From Bryobacterales bacterium (GTDB lineage Bacteria > Acidobacteriota > Terriglobia > Bryobacterales > Bryobacteraceae): a stretch of 17,065 nucleotides of DNA. The number at the start of each line of letters is the position of its first letter. Positions within the stretch are counted from its first letter, which is position 1. The notes beneath the pieces were generated by a model that was not told the origin of the DNA, did no database searches, and worked only from the letters and a program-made list of their open reading frames with translations. The stretch is from positions 799-17,863 of the forward strand of contig PLMF01000289.1 of the NCBI GenBank assembly GCA_003142355.1, written 5' to 3'. Shown here one piece after another: positions 6,535-15,173 of the stretch. The position numbers were made by a program, and so were the translations under genes.

Positions 6535-9500
6535 AATTCAAGTTACAGTCCCACCGGCGGGTGGGTGTCTCGGTTGTTCTTCGGACTGTCGGTAGTTTGC
6601 CTGGGGATACTGCTCAGCCTCGGCGCAACACCAGCCTGGTCGCAGGCGACGTCCAGCAGCTCGGTTGTGGGCCTTGTGACGGATCCATCCGGCGCCGCTG
6701 TACCGGCGGCGGACGTGAAGCTGACTGACATCGAGACGCGATCGTCGCTCTCCACGCAGACGAATGAGGCGGGACGCTACATTTTCGTCAACGTGCTCTC
6801 CGGAACCTACACAGTCCGGATCACCAAGGCCGGCTTTGCGCTGTCGGAAACCGGGGGCATCAAGGTGACGGTGGGCAACACGATTACGATTAACGCCCAA
6901 CTGGAGGTGGGAGGCGCCACCGAAACGGTGACAGTGCGGGCTACGGCCGCGGCCGAGTTGCAGACTACCAGCGCCACGGTCGGCAGCACGCTTTCCGGCG
7001 ATTCGATACTGTACCTGCCAAACATGGGCCGCGACGTTTCCACGCTGGCGATTTTGCAGCCGGCCGTGACGCCCGGCACGGGCACCAACGGAGGCGGTTT
7101 TACGGCTGGCTCCTTTAACGACGAAAACACTTACATGCTGGATGGCGGCAACATCACCGACGATATGGGCGGCAACACCATAACCTATCAGACGAACTTC
7201 ACGGGACTAGGCGGCACGCAAACTGGCGGGGCCTCCTCCGGCGTCATTCCCACGCCCGTCGAGAGTGTCGAGGAGGTGCGGGTCCAGGTCTTCAGCCAGA
7301 CGGCCGATTTCAACAACTCGTCCGGCGGCAACATCCAGATGACCACCAAGCGCGGAACCAAGGACTGGCATGGCGCCGCGTACATGTATTACTTCGCCAC
7401 CAACGTCGGCGCCGCCAACAATTGGCAGAACAACCATACGCCGTCCACATTCAATGGAGTCAGCCTCCCGTACACACCGCTGCCCTCCAACCATCGGGAT
7501 CGCTTCGGCGGCGCTCTGGGCGGGCCAATTGTTCCCTTCAATGTGCTGGGGGGGAAATGGTTTGGGTTTTTCAACTACGAGGGCCTGCGTTTTCCCAACG
7601 TTGGAACCTTCGAAGCGTTGGTGCCAACGGCCGAGATGCGGGCTGGCGTGATTCAGGTTCCGAACGCCTCGGGGCAGTACGTAGCATACAATTTGAATCC
7701 TAATCCCGTTACCGTAAATGGAGTCACCTACCAGCCGGCGGTGTGTCTGGCGGGCTCCTGCGATCCGCGCGGCCTGGGGTTGAATCCCATCGTGAGCCAG
7801 TTGTGGCAGAAGTATATGCCGCTGCCCAACGACCTGAACTACGGCAGTGCAGACGGCCGCAACACGGCGGGCTACCTATCGACGATTCGATCGCCTCTGA
7901 CCACCAACAACTACATTGCGCGAATGGACCACGACTTCAACGCCAAATGGCGCTGGATGACCAGCTACCGCTATACGAGGCTGGTCAATACCACGACCAA
8001 CCAGGTGGATATCGGCGGCGCGCTGCCGGGCGACACCTTAGGCACTCCTCAGGCGACGGCTCCCCGGCCGCAGATCGACGGTTATCTGGTCACCGGCCTG
8101 ACTACCAGCATTACACCCAATGTGACCAACGATTTCCGCTTCGCCTATCTGCGCCAGTTCTGGCAGTGGGGCTCGGCCCAGGGTCCGCCGCAACTGCCCG
8201 GATTGGGCGGCGCCATCGAGTTGGCGGGTGCTGCCACGGCATCGACAGCAGAGTCCTCGGCCGGCAACGGGCTGATTCCATACAACGTGAATGCGTCAAA
8301 CGTTCGCCTGCGAGTCTGGGATGGACAGGACAAGCAGATACAAGACAATTTGTCGATGCTCAAGGGGAATCACCTGTTCCAGTTTGGCGGCTCCTACCAG
8401 CGCAACTACGACTACCACAACCGCACCGACAACGGAATCGGTGTCAATAACCAGATCTCATACTGGCTGGGAAATTATGGGCAGGGGAACTGGACGAACT
8501 CTCCCTACGTCCCCACCACGGTGCCCAGCTCACAGTTGACGAGCTATGCGAATCTCTACGGAGAAGTGCTGGGCATTGTCGCGCAAAGCCAGGTGGCGTA
8601 CACGCGCTCGGGTTCCAGTCTGAACCTGCAGCCTCTGGGGAGCGTGGCTTTCAATCAGACCGTCATTCCGTACTACAACCTCTATTTCAGCGACACCTGG
8701 CACCTGAAACCGTCGCTGACTTTGAGCTACGGCCTGGCCTACGCGCTGGAGATGCCGCCCTACGAGCTGAACGGCAAGCAGGTTGTGCTGGTGGATAGCG
8801 CCGACAATGCAGTGACGTACGACAATTTCATTACGCAACGGGAAAATGCGGCCCTCAACGGGCAGACCTACAATCCGACTTTGGGATTTGCGCTCCTGCG
8901 AAACGTCGGCAAGGGTCTCAAGTACCCGTACAACCCGTACTATGGCGGGTTCAGCCCGCGCGTCGCAATCGCCTGGAATCCGGCATTCAGCGATGGCGTT
9001 CTCGGCAAGTTGTTGGGCAATCGCAAGACCGTGATCCGCGTTGGTTATGGCCGCATTCATGGGCGGATCAACGGCGTCGACCAGGTTCTGGTTCCGCTGC
9101 TGGGTCCCGGGCTGTTGCAGGGCGTGATCTGCAATGGGGTTGTGGCCCCCTCGCTGGCTACTGGCGGAACGACCTGCCTGGGTTCGGGCGTAGTCACGCC
9201 AGCCAACGCGTTCCGCATCGGAACCGATGGCATGACGGCTCCGCTCCCGGCTGCCGGCCCGACCCTGGCGCAGCCCTTCGTCCCCGGCGGGACGAATCCC
9301 AACGGCGGTGACACCACCACCCTGGATCCCGACTACCGGCCATTGCGCACGGACAACGTGAACATTTCGATTCAGCGGCAGACCTCCGCCAAGTCGACCC
9401 TCGAGGTCGGCTACATCGGCCGCATCTCACGTAACGAGTACATGGCAATCAACCTCGACGCCGTGCCTTATATGGAGACTCTCGGCGGCCAGACCTTCGC

Positions 9501-10653
9501 CCAGGCCTTCTCCAGCCTGTGGCAGTCGTTGTGCGGTGGCGCGTATCCGTGCCCCAGCACACTCGCCGCGGCCAACGCCCCGGTGCAGCCATTTTTCGAG
9601 GCGGCGCTGGGCGGGACCAGTTCGGCTTACTGCAAGGGCTTCACGAGCTGCACGGCGGCCTTCGCCACCAACCAGGCCTCGAATATCAAGAACGCCCTGG
9701 TCTCGAGCCTGTGGGCCGCCCTCAACAGCGCCGCCGCCGGGCAACCCTGGACCGGGGGCCGCACCATGATCAGTTCGCCTCTGAATGGCGGCATCAACCA
9801 AGCCAGCTCGATCGCCTTGGTCGGGGACTATGGGCGGTCGAACTACAACGCCATCTACACGTCGTTCCGGACCAGCGATTGGCATGGGCTGACGGCCGCG
9901 TCCCACTTTACCTGGTCGCGCGGCCTGGGCACGGCGGGCACTTCGCAGACCGCCAGCGGCACCACCGCGCTGAACGCCTTCGATCCGGGCGCCAATTACG
10001 GGCCGCAGTTGTTCGATGTCCGCTTCGTTTACAACGCCAGCATGTATTGGCAGCCGCCGGTTTTCAAGAGCAGGCAGGGAATTGCCGGCAAGCTGCTGGG
10101 CGGCTGGACGATCTCTCCTCTGTTCACGGCGCAAAGCGGATTTCCGATTGCCGTGAGCTACGTGCCGGGAGCGTCCAAGCAGGCCTTCGGCGAATCGTCC
10201 TCGTCCTCGGTGAGCGCGACCGCCGAGAACGCCGTGGGAGCAGCCCCGTACACCGGAACGAACTACGCGAAATATGGCGTCACTGGTTCCGGCGGAGTCG
10301 GGACCAACAATCCATACGGCGTGAACATGTACAGCGACCCGGCGGCGGTTTACAGGGAACTCCGCCCGTGCATCGTGGGGATGGACACCAGTTGCGGCGG
10401 TTACGCCAACCTGCGCGGTATGCCCCGCTGGAACCTGGACGCTTCCGTGGTCAAGGACTTCGGCTTCCTCAAAGAAGGGGTGGGCGCCAGCCTGATCATC
10501 GCGTTCACGAATGTGCTGAACCACAACGTGATGAGCGATCCAACGGCGACAGCGGCAAACTTCAGCCTGACCAGTCCCACGACGTTTGGCCGTATCACTA
10601 CGCAGGCCAATACGCCGCGGAACATGGAATTCGGGCTGCGGATTCACTTCTAG
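6532..10653 (+). CDS. Oar-like TonB-dependent outer membrane receptor with carboxypeptidase-regulatory domain
   Basis: A very large outer membrane protein of 1373 residues, numbered from GTG 6532. Residues 14-39 are a signal peptide (RLFFGLSVVCLGILLSLGA, then AWSQA). Residues about 44-125 form an Ig-like carboxypeptidase-regulatory domain (VVGLVTDPSGAAVPAADVKL; NEAGRYIFVNVLSGTYTVRI). A plug region follows (GRDVSTLAILQPAVTPG; TYMLDGGNITDD; ESVEEVRVQ), and then a beta-barrel rich in aromatic and Asn/Thr/Gly strands. The protein ends in NMEFGLRIHF with a terminal Phe, as in barrel proteins recognised by the BAM machinery. This Oar-type architecture is expanded in Acidobacteriota and is thought to import large substrates such as peptides or glycans. 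No TonB box could be picked out, and tonB/exbBD are not in the window. The M14 peptidase 31 nt downstream suggests a peptide-like substrate (inference). Confidence 0.93.
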   Translation: MNSSYSPTGGWVSRLFFGLSVVCLGILLSLGATPAWSQATSSSSVVGLVTDPSGAAVPAADVKLTDIETRSSLSTQTNEAGRYIFVNVLSGTYTVRITKAGFALSETGGIKVTVGNTITINAQLEVGGATETVTVRATAAAELQTTSATVGSTLSGDSILYLPNMGRDVSTLAILQPAVTPGTGTNGGGFTAGSFNDENTYMLDGGNITDDMGGNTITYQTNFTGLGGTQTGGASSGVIPTPVESVEEVRVQVFSQTADFNNSSGGNIQMTTKRGTKDWHGAAYMYYFATNVGAANNWQNNHTPSTFNGVSLPYTPLPSNHRDRFGGALGGPIVPFNVLGGKWFGFFNYEGLRFPNVGTFEALVPTAEMRAGVIQVPNASGQYVAYNLNPNPVTVNGVTYQPAVCLAGSCDPRGLGLNPIVSQLWQKYMPLPNDLNYGSADGRNTAGYLSTIRSPLTTNNYIARMDHDFNAKWRWMTSYRYTRLVNTTTNQVDIGGALPGDTLGTPQATAPRPQIDGYLVTGLTTSITPNVTNDFRFAYLRQFWQWGSAQGPPQLPGLGGAIELAGAATASTAESSAGNGLIPYNVNASNVRLRVWDGQDKQIQDNLSMLKGNHLFQFGGSYQRNYDYHNRTDNGIGVNNQISYWLGNYGQGNWTNSPYVPTTVPSSQLTSYANLYGEVLGIVAQSQVAYTRSGSSLNLQPLGSVAFNQTVIPYYNLYFSDTWHLKPSLTLSYGLAYALEMPPYELNGKQVVLVDSADNAVTYDNFITQRENAALNGQTYNPTLGFALLRNVGKGLKYPYNPYYGGFSPRVAIAWNPAFSDGVLGKLLGNRKTVIRVGYGRIHGRINGVDQVLVPLLGPGLLQGVICNGVVAPSLATGGTTCLGSGVVTPANAFRIGTDGMTAPLPAAGPTLAQPFVPGGTNPNGGDTTTLDPDYRPLRTDNVNISIQRQTSAKSTLEVGYIGRISRNEYMAINLDAVPYMETLGGQTFAQAFSSLWQSLCGGAYPCPSTLAAANAPVQPFFEAALGGTSSAYCKGFTSCTAAFATNQASNIKNALVSSLWAALNSAAAGQPWTGGRTMISSPLNGGINQASSIALVGDYGRSNYNAIYTSFRTSDWHGLTAASHFTWSRGLGTAGTSQTASGTTALNAFDPGANYGPQLFDVRFVYNASMYWQPPVFKSRQGIAGKLLGGWTISPLFTAQSGFPIAVSYVPGASKQAFGESSSSSVSATAENAVGAAPYTGTNYAKYGVTGSGGVGTNNPYGVNMYSDPAAVYRELRPCIVGMDTSCGGYANLRGMPRWNLDASVVKDFGFLKEGVGASLIIAFTNVLNHNVMSDPTATAANFSLTSPTTFGRITTQANTPRNMEFGLRIHF

Positions 10654-10684
10654 ACCTGGGCAAGAGTTCCAGATGGAGAACAAC

Positions 10685-13423
10685 ATGAAAACTTCGCGAA
10701 TCATCGCATTATCAGTTCTGGCTGCCGGCTTCACAATGGCGGCGCTGGCACAAACCAAACAGCCTCAGGACGAGGAGTTCGCCAAATTGGTGAAGGAATG
10801 GACCACCCGTCCGGAATTCATGAGCCCGCTGGTGGATCACCTGCCCAAGGTGGCCGGCGTGCCGAGTCCCAAGGACGTGCTGGGCTATTACATTGGAGCG
10901 CCCAAGAAGCTCACGCACGTGAGCGACGTTGGCCGTTATTATCGGGCGCTGGCTGCGGCCTCGAAACGCGTCAAGGTGCTGCCGGCCGGGGTGACCGACG
11001 AAGGCCGCGAGTGCATTGTGGTGGCGGTTGCCGACGAAGACACCATCCGCAATCTCGACCTTCAGAAGAGCTACCTGGCCAAGCTGGCCGACCCGCGCGG
11101 TATGGACGAACCGGAGGCCCGGCGCATTATCGCGCAAGCCAAGCCCATCTACATGGTCACCGGCGGCCTGCACAGCGCCGAGACCGGGCCTCCGGAAATG
11201 ATGATGGAGCTGGCCTACCGCCTGGCGGTGGAGGAATCGCCGTTATTCGACCAGATCAGGCGCAACGTGATCGTCATGATCGGCGCGGTGTCCGAACCCG
11301 ACGGGCGCGACCGCTATGTCGACTGGTATTACCGGCACAAGCTGGGCGAGGAAAGCGAGACGGACCGCGTGGCCGGGCCGCCCTATTGGGGCAAGTACAT
11401 CTACCACGACAACAACCGCGACATCAATTACTCGCAGGTCACCATGCGCAACTGGCTGAGGTTCTACCTGGAATGGCACCCGCCCATTATGCACGACCTG
11501 CACGAATCCGAACCGTTCCTGTACACTTTCAGCGGCCAGGCGCCGCAGAACCCGACACTGGACCCGATCCTCTATGCGGAGATGCCGTGGTTCTCGAATT
11601 TCGAGATGACCAAAATGATCGGCTACGGGATGCCGGGCGTGTGGACGCACGCCTTCGTGGACATGTGGTCGCCCGGCTATCTAGGGTACATGTCCTCGAA
11701 CCACAACGGCATTCTGCGCATGTATGAGACGTTCGGAAACGGGGGCGCCAACACCATGAAGCGCAAGACTGACGCGCCGGAGGGCGAAGGCGGACGGGGC
11801 GGTCCGTTAGGCGCCAGCATGACCACGCGCGAATGGTACCGGCCTTTGCCGGCGTACAAAGAGGTGGTGTGGTCCATGCGCAACAACACCAACTACATGG
11901 AGACGGGAGTGCTTTCGGCCCTCGATCTGACCTCGGGATTCTCCAAGACGGTGCTCGAGAACTTCTATGACAAGAGCCGCAATTCGATCGAGTCCGGAAA
12001 AAGGGATGCGCCGTTCGGCTATGTGATTCCGGCCGGGCAGCGCGACATGACGCGCGTCGCCTTCATTGTGAACGTGCTGCGGTTACAAGGCATCGAAGTG
12101 GGCCGGGCCACCGCGGAAGTGAAACTTCAGGAGGGCGCCTTCCCGGCGGGATCGTTCCTGGTGAAGCGCGACCAGCCGTATGGACGGCTGGCGAAGATCC
12201 TGCTCGAGAAACAGCAGTTTCCGGATGCCAACCTGCGCACCTACGACGATACCGGCTGGACCATGGGCCTGATGAGTCACGCCCAGGTGGTGGAAACAGC
12301 CGATAAGCGGATTCTGGACGCGCCGGTTCAGCCGGTGGACACGCTCAGCATCACCGGCGCGGTGAAGGGCGATGGCCCGCTGCTGGCGGTTCTGCACAAT
12401 GGAGCGAACTCCCTGGTGACGCTGCGATACCGGTTGAAGGACCTGAAGTTCGAAGCCATCGAACAGCCATTCAAGGCCGGAGATACGGAACTGCCGGCAG
12501 GGTCTCTGCTGGTCGAGTCGAGCCCACGGGTGAAAGGCGAGATCGAGAAGCTGGGCCTGCAGGCGACGGCGCTGGCGCAGGCGCCCAACGTGGCGAAACA
12601 CACGGTGGACCTGCCGCGCCTGGCCGTCTTCAGCACCTGGGGCAGCACGCAGGACGTGGGCTGGGTGCGCTACGCCTTCGACCATTTCGAGGTGGGCTAC
12701 GACCTGATCTATCAGGAGCGGGTTCGCAAGGGCAATCTGCGCGGTTCCTACGATGTCATTGTGATTCCGACTCAGGGCCGCGGGGGCGCCAAGTCGCTGG
12801 TGTTCGACATCGAGTCGAAAGGCAAGCCGCTGGCTTATACCAAGACCCAGGAGTTCCCCAGCCTGGGCGCATATGGGGAATCCGAGGACATCGCCGGCGG
12901 CATGGGACTGGCGGGAGTGGTGGAGTTAGAGAAGTTCGTGAACCAAGGCGGCGTGCTCATCACGCTGGGTGCCGCCAGTTTCCTGCCCGCGGAGTTCGGG
13001 ATCACCCGGACGGTGGACGCATCCCGCCCCTCGGGGCAGTTCTACGCTCCCGGGCCGATTGTGGAGGCGGAGATCGTGAAACCGTCTCACCCCATCTTCT
13101 ACGGGTATTCCGAGAAACTGGTTCCCGTGCGGTACGCCAATGGTCCGCTGCTGCGGGTGCCGGAGGAAGATCGCAGCCAGTGGGTGCTGATGCAGTTTCC
13201 GGGCACCGATCAGTCGGTGCTCAGCGGCCTCATGAAGGGCGCGGCGGAAACCAGGAGACGTCCGGCGATTGCCGACGTTCCCACCGGCCAGGGACGCGTG
13301 CTGCTGTTCGCCACCAACCCCTGTTACCGCTGGCAGAATCTGGGCGAGTTCAATATGCTCGCCAATGCCATTCTGCACTTCAACGATTTTCCGAAGGCCG
13401 CCGGCAAGGCGGCAGCGAAGTGA
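10685..13423 (+). CDS. Secreted M14 family zinc carboxypeptidase with C-terminal amidotransferase-like domain
   Basis: A 912-residue exported metallopeptidase. Residues 1-19 are a signal peptide ending ALA before Q (MKTSRIIALSVLAAGFTMA). The M14 domain shows the zinc-binding HxxE at H163/E166 (GGLHSAETGPPEMMME), the substrate-binding NNRD at 243-246 and the likely third zinc ligand H270 or H273 in MHDLHESEPF. A Gly-rich loop (EGEGGRGGPLGA) interrupts the middle. From about residue 645 to the end there is a class I glutamine amidotransferase/ThuA-like alpha-beta fold (FSTWGSTQDVGWVRYAFD; YDVIVIPTQG; GGVLITLGAASFL; GRVLLFATNPCYRW), with no evident catalytic Cys-His pair. The start ATG 10685 has GGAG at 10675-10678; an in-frame ATG at 10673 is less likely. 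The gene probably shares a transcript with the receptor 31 nt upstream and acts on peptides in the periplasm or outside the cell. Confidence 0.92.
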   Translation: MKTSRIIALSVLAAGFTMAALAQTKQPQDEEFAKLVKEWTTRPEFMSPLVDHLPKVAGVPSPKDVLGYYIGAPKKLTHVSDVGRYYRALAAASKRVKVLPAGVTDEGRECIVVAVADEDTIRNLDLQKSYLAKLADPRGMDEPEARRIIAQAKPIYMVTGGLHSAETGPPEMMMELAYRLAVEESPLFDQIRRNVIVMIGAVSEPDGRDRYVDWYYRHKLGEESETDRVAGPPYWGKYIYHDNNRDINYSQVTMRNWLRFYLEWHPPIMHDLHESEPFLYTFSGQAPQNPTLDPILYAEMPWFSNFEMTKMIGYGMPGVWTHAFVDMWSPGYLGYMSSNHNGILRMYETFGNGGANTMKRKTDAPEGEGGRGGPLGASMTTREWYRPLPAYKEVVWSMRNNTNYMETGVLSALDLTSGFSKTVLENFYDKSRNSIESGKRDAPFGYVIPAGQRDMTRVAFIVNVLRLQGIEVGRATAEVKLQEGAFPAGSFLVKRDQPYGRLAKILLEKQQFPDANLRTYDDTGWTMGLMSHAQVVETADKRILDAPVQPVDTLSITGAVKGDGPLLAVLHNGANSLVTLRYRLKDLKFEAIEQPFKAGDTELPAGSLLVESSPRVKGEIEKLGLQATALAQAPNVAKHTVDLPRLAVFSTWGSTQDVGWVRYAFDHFEVGYDLIYQERVRKGNLRGSYDVIVIPTQGRGGAKSLVFDIESKGKPLAYTKTQEFPSLGAYGESEDIAGGMGLAGVVELEKFVNQGGVLITLGAASFLPAEFGITRTVDASRPSGQFYAPGPIVEAEIVKPSHPIFYGYSEKLVPVRYANGPLLRVPEEDRSQWVLMQFPGTDQSVLSGLMKGAAETRRRPAIADVPTGQGRVLLFATNPCYRWQNLGEFNMLANAILHFNDFPKAAGKAAAK

Positions 13424-13452
13424 GGGTCGGTGAACCCGCAAGATGCCGGGGT

Positions 13453-13466
13453 GGAGGTGTCCGTTG
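13453..13466 (+). promoter_or_regulatory. Ribosome binding site selecting a TTG start
   Basis: A perfect GGAGG at 13453-13457 lies 6 nt before TTG 13464-13466. The earlier in-frame ATG at 13443 has no ribosome site at a workable distance, and starting there would only add a short non-hydrophobic extension. TTG is therefore the preferred start of the methyltransferase gene. Confidence 0.65.
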
Positions 13467-14183
13467 AGTTGGCGCGCCACGGAATTCGAATTCCGATACC
13501 GCTTCTGGATTATCTCGGGGATCTTCTACCTGGGATTTGGTTGCTATATATGGGACCGCATGAACGTGTCTGTAGCGGTGGCGCGCATGATTCTGGGCGG
13601 CCTGAATTCGCCGCTGGCGGGGAGCATGATACGTGCGATTCTCGCCGCAGGCGTCTTGATCGTCACCCTGGCGGCGCTGGTGCGGTCGTGGGCCGAGGCC
13701 TATCTGCACAGCTCGGTGGTCCACGACAGTAAACTGCACTCCGATCACCTGGTGGCCGATGGACCTTTCCGCCGCGTCCGCAACCCGCTTTATCTGGGGA
13801 ATATTCTGCTGGCCGCCGGGTTGGGGCTGATGGCCAGCCGGACGGGCTTTCTTGTTATGGAGGTCGCCACACTTCCGTTCTTCTACCGTTTGATTCTGCG
13901 CGAGGAGGCGGGCCTCCTGGAGTCGCAGGGCGATGGCTATCGCAGGTATTTCGAGACGGTCCCGCGGCTCTGGCCTTCTTTGCGCCCGCGCGTCCCAGCC
14001 GGCGGGGGCCGGCCCAACTGGGTGGATGGTTTCGCCGGCGAAACCTTCGTGTGGGGCTTCGCCGTTGGAATGGCGGTATTCGATGTGACCCTGCGCCTGG
14101 TGCATTTCTGGACCATCATGGGCGCCGGCTTCGCGGTTTATTTCGTGCAGGCCTGGCTGAGGAAGAGAAGAGCGGGGCGCTAA
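13464..14183 (+). CDS. Isoprenylcysteine carboxyl methyltransferase / phospholipid methyltransferase family membrane protein
   Basis: A 239-residue membrane protein of the ICMT/PEMT superfamily, SAM-dependent methyltransferases buried in the membrane. Hydrophobic helices occur near the start (FWIISGIFYLGFGCYIW), in the middle (two or three, including MIRAILAAGVLIVTLAALV and LYLGNILLAAGLGLMA) and at the C-terminus (two, around GETFVWGFAVGMAVF and IMGAGFAVYFVQAWL). The family's SAM-binding signature is visible as ADGPFRRVRNPLYLGN, followed by the conserved acidic stretch REEAGLLESQGDGYRRYFETVPRLWP. Bacteria have no prenylated CaaX proteins, so the substrate is probably a lipid or small isoprenoid and cannot be told from sequence. 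The start is TTG 13464 with GGAGG. The gene begins 40 nt after the M14 gene on the same strand and converges with the DUF4159 gene. Confidence 0.85.
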   Translation: MSWRATEFEFRYRFWIISGIFYLGFGCYIWDRMNVSVAVARMILGGLNSPLAGSMIRAILAAGVLIVTLAALVRSWAEAYLHSSVVHDSKLHSDHLVADGPFRRVRNPLYLGNILLAAGLGLMASRTGFLVMEVATLPFFYRLILREEAGLLESQGDGYRRYFETVPRLWPSLRPRVPAGGGRPNWVDGFAGETFVWGFAVGMAVFDVTLRLVHFWTIMGAGFAVYFVQAWLRKRRAGR

Positions 14184-14191
14184 AAGCTTTC

Positions 14192-14258
14192 AGCGGTCAG
14201 CGGTCAGCTTTCAGCCACACCGGCGCGGTCTGGGGCTGAAAGCTGATAGCTGACGGCT
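14192..14258. repeat. Long inverted repeat between convergent genes; dispersed repeat or bidirectional terminator
   Basis: The left arm at 14192-14216 and right arm at 14234-14258 pair at 22 of 25 positions around a 17-nt loop. The arms are built from repeats of the words GTCAGC, TCAGCTTTCAGC and their complements; CAGCGGT is repeated in tandem at 14191-14204. The right arm ends in the T of the DUF4159 stop codon. There is no T-tract, so as a terminator it would depend on the hairpin alone. Its low-complexity, modular look resembles the dispersed intergenic repeats I recall from Solibacter-like and cyanobacterial genomes. Confidence 0.75.
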
Positions 14259-15085
14259 CAGTGCGTCATGGCGTAAACCACATAGTTGACGCCGAGGCGG
14301 ATGGCCAGGTCGGAGAACTTCGCGGGATACCACGGGTCGTCCGCCCACTCCCAGGCATCGCCGAGATCGGAGTTGAAGGAAATGGCCACCATGACGCGGC
14401 CCTGGTCGTCGTAAATGCCGCGCCAGTGGGCTCCTTTGCCGTCGGCATACTTGTAGCCCACTCTCAGGTGCGCCTGGCCCGGAACCTGGTACCGGTCGGT
14501 CACATCGTAGACGGTGTGGAAGACGGGGTCGTCGTCGGGGATGTCGACGATGGGCCGCTCAGGGAAAGCGCGCTTGATGCGCGATTCGAACTCGGCCCAC
14601 TCGGCCGCCCCGTGGAAATCATCGGCCATGAAGAATCCGCCGCGCAGCAGGTACTCGCGAAGCGTTTGGGCCTGCTGGCCGGTGAGGCCCCATTCGCCCA
14701 CCTGGACGGCGTAGAGCCAGGGCCAATCGCAGGCGTCGCCCTCGTCCAGGTTGACCGGTTGCTCGACGGAGCGCACATGGATGCGGGTCAGGCGTCGCAT
14801 GGCCTGGGCGAAGTGGCGGTCGGCGCGCGGAAAATCCTGCGTCCAAAGGGAAACGCCCACGTGCCAGTCGAGGTCGCGGTTGCGATAGCCGTTCAGAGGG
14901 CCGGGCGGAAACATCAAGCGGGCGAAGGCCCACTCGGTCTTCTCCTGCCAGTCGGGGGGCATGGGGATGTCGCCGATGGCGTACTCGACGCCGTTGAACG
15001 GGCGGAACGGGCGCTGGAACGCATACAACGCGCCCAGAACCGTAAGGCCGCATCCCAATCGCCGCAATACCCTCCCAAAAGCCAT
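14258..15085 (-). CDS. DUF4159 domain protein, membrane-anchored or secreted
   Basis: A 275-residue protein. The N-terminus (MAFGRVLRRLGCGLTVLGALYAFQ) is a signal peptide or membrane anchor with a lone Cys at residue 12 that is not a convincing lipobox. The rest is the DUF4159 domain, seen in FARLMFPPGPLNGYRNRD, WPWLYAVQVGEWGLTGQQAQ, LREYLLRGGFFMADDFHG and VYDVTDRYQVPG. The LREYLLRGGFFMADDFHG portion looks like the amidotransferase-like fold this domain is thought to adopt. The role is unknown; DUF4159 proteins often accompany MoxR/VWA-type gene clusters, which are absent here. The start ATG 15085 is preceded on the minus strand by AGAGGG about 7 nt away. The gene lies downstream of the SAM methyltransferase with an 84-nt gap that contains a strong hairpin, so separate transcription is plausible. 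Confidence 0.85.
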   Translation of the reverse strand: MAFGRVLRRLGCGLTVLGALYAFQRPFRPFNGVEYAIGDIPMPPDWQEKTEWAFARLMFPPGPLNGYRNRDLDWHVGVSLWTQDFPRADRHFAQAMRRLTRIHVRSVEQPVNLDEGDACDWPWLYAVQVGEWGLTGQQAQTLREYLLRGGFFMADDFHGAAEWAEFESRIKRAFPERPIVDIPDDDPVFHTVYDVTDRYQVPGQAHLRVGYKYADGKGAHWRGIYDDQGRVMVAISFNSDLGDAWEWADDPWYPAKFSDLAIRLGVNYVVYAMTH

Positions 15086-15145
15086 CCGCGCCCTCTGCTA
15101 CGAGAATATCATTGGTAGCGCCGGGGGCGAAAACCCGGGTGCGAT

Positions 15146-15173
15146 GTAGGGGCCGGGCGTGCCCGGCCCCTAC
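15146..15173. repeat. Perfect palindrome (13-bp stem, GT loop) overlapping a stop codon
   Basis: GTAGGGGCCGGGC (15146-15158) and GCCCGGCCCCTAC (15161-15173) are perfect inverted repeats separated by only GT. The right arm contains the TAG stop (15170-15172, minus strand) of the SAM methyltransferase gene, so a hairpin forms right at the end of that message. There is no T-tract after it. Palindromes bounded by GTAGGGGC...GCCCCTAC are, from memory, dispersed in many environmental bacterial genomes, so this is probably a mobile-type short palindromic repeat that may also stop transcription or protect the 3' end. Confidence 0.8.

Noticed and set aside
9427..10758. Minus-strand open frame of 443 codons opposite the receptor gene
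   Set aside because: The composition is typical of an antisense shadow with no domain, and the plus strand holds an obvious receptor barrel.
15086..15145. Possible promoter for the DUF4159 gene on the minus strand (TTTTCG, 17 nt, GATATT)
   Set aside because: The -35 match is poor and the -10 matches only 4 of 6 positions, too weak to list as a feature.
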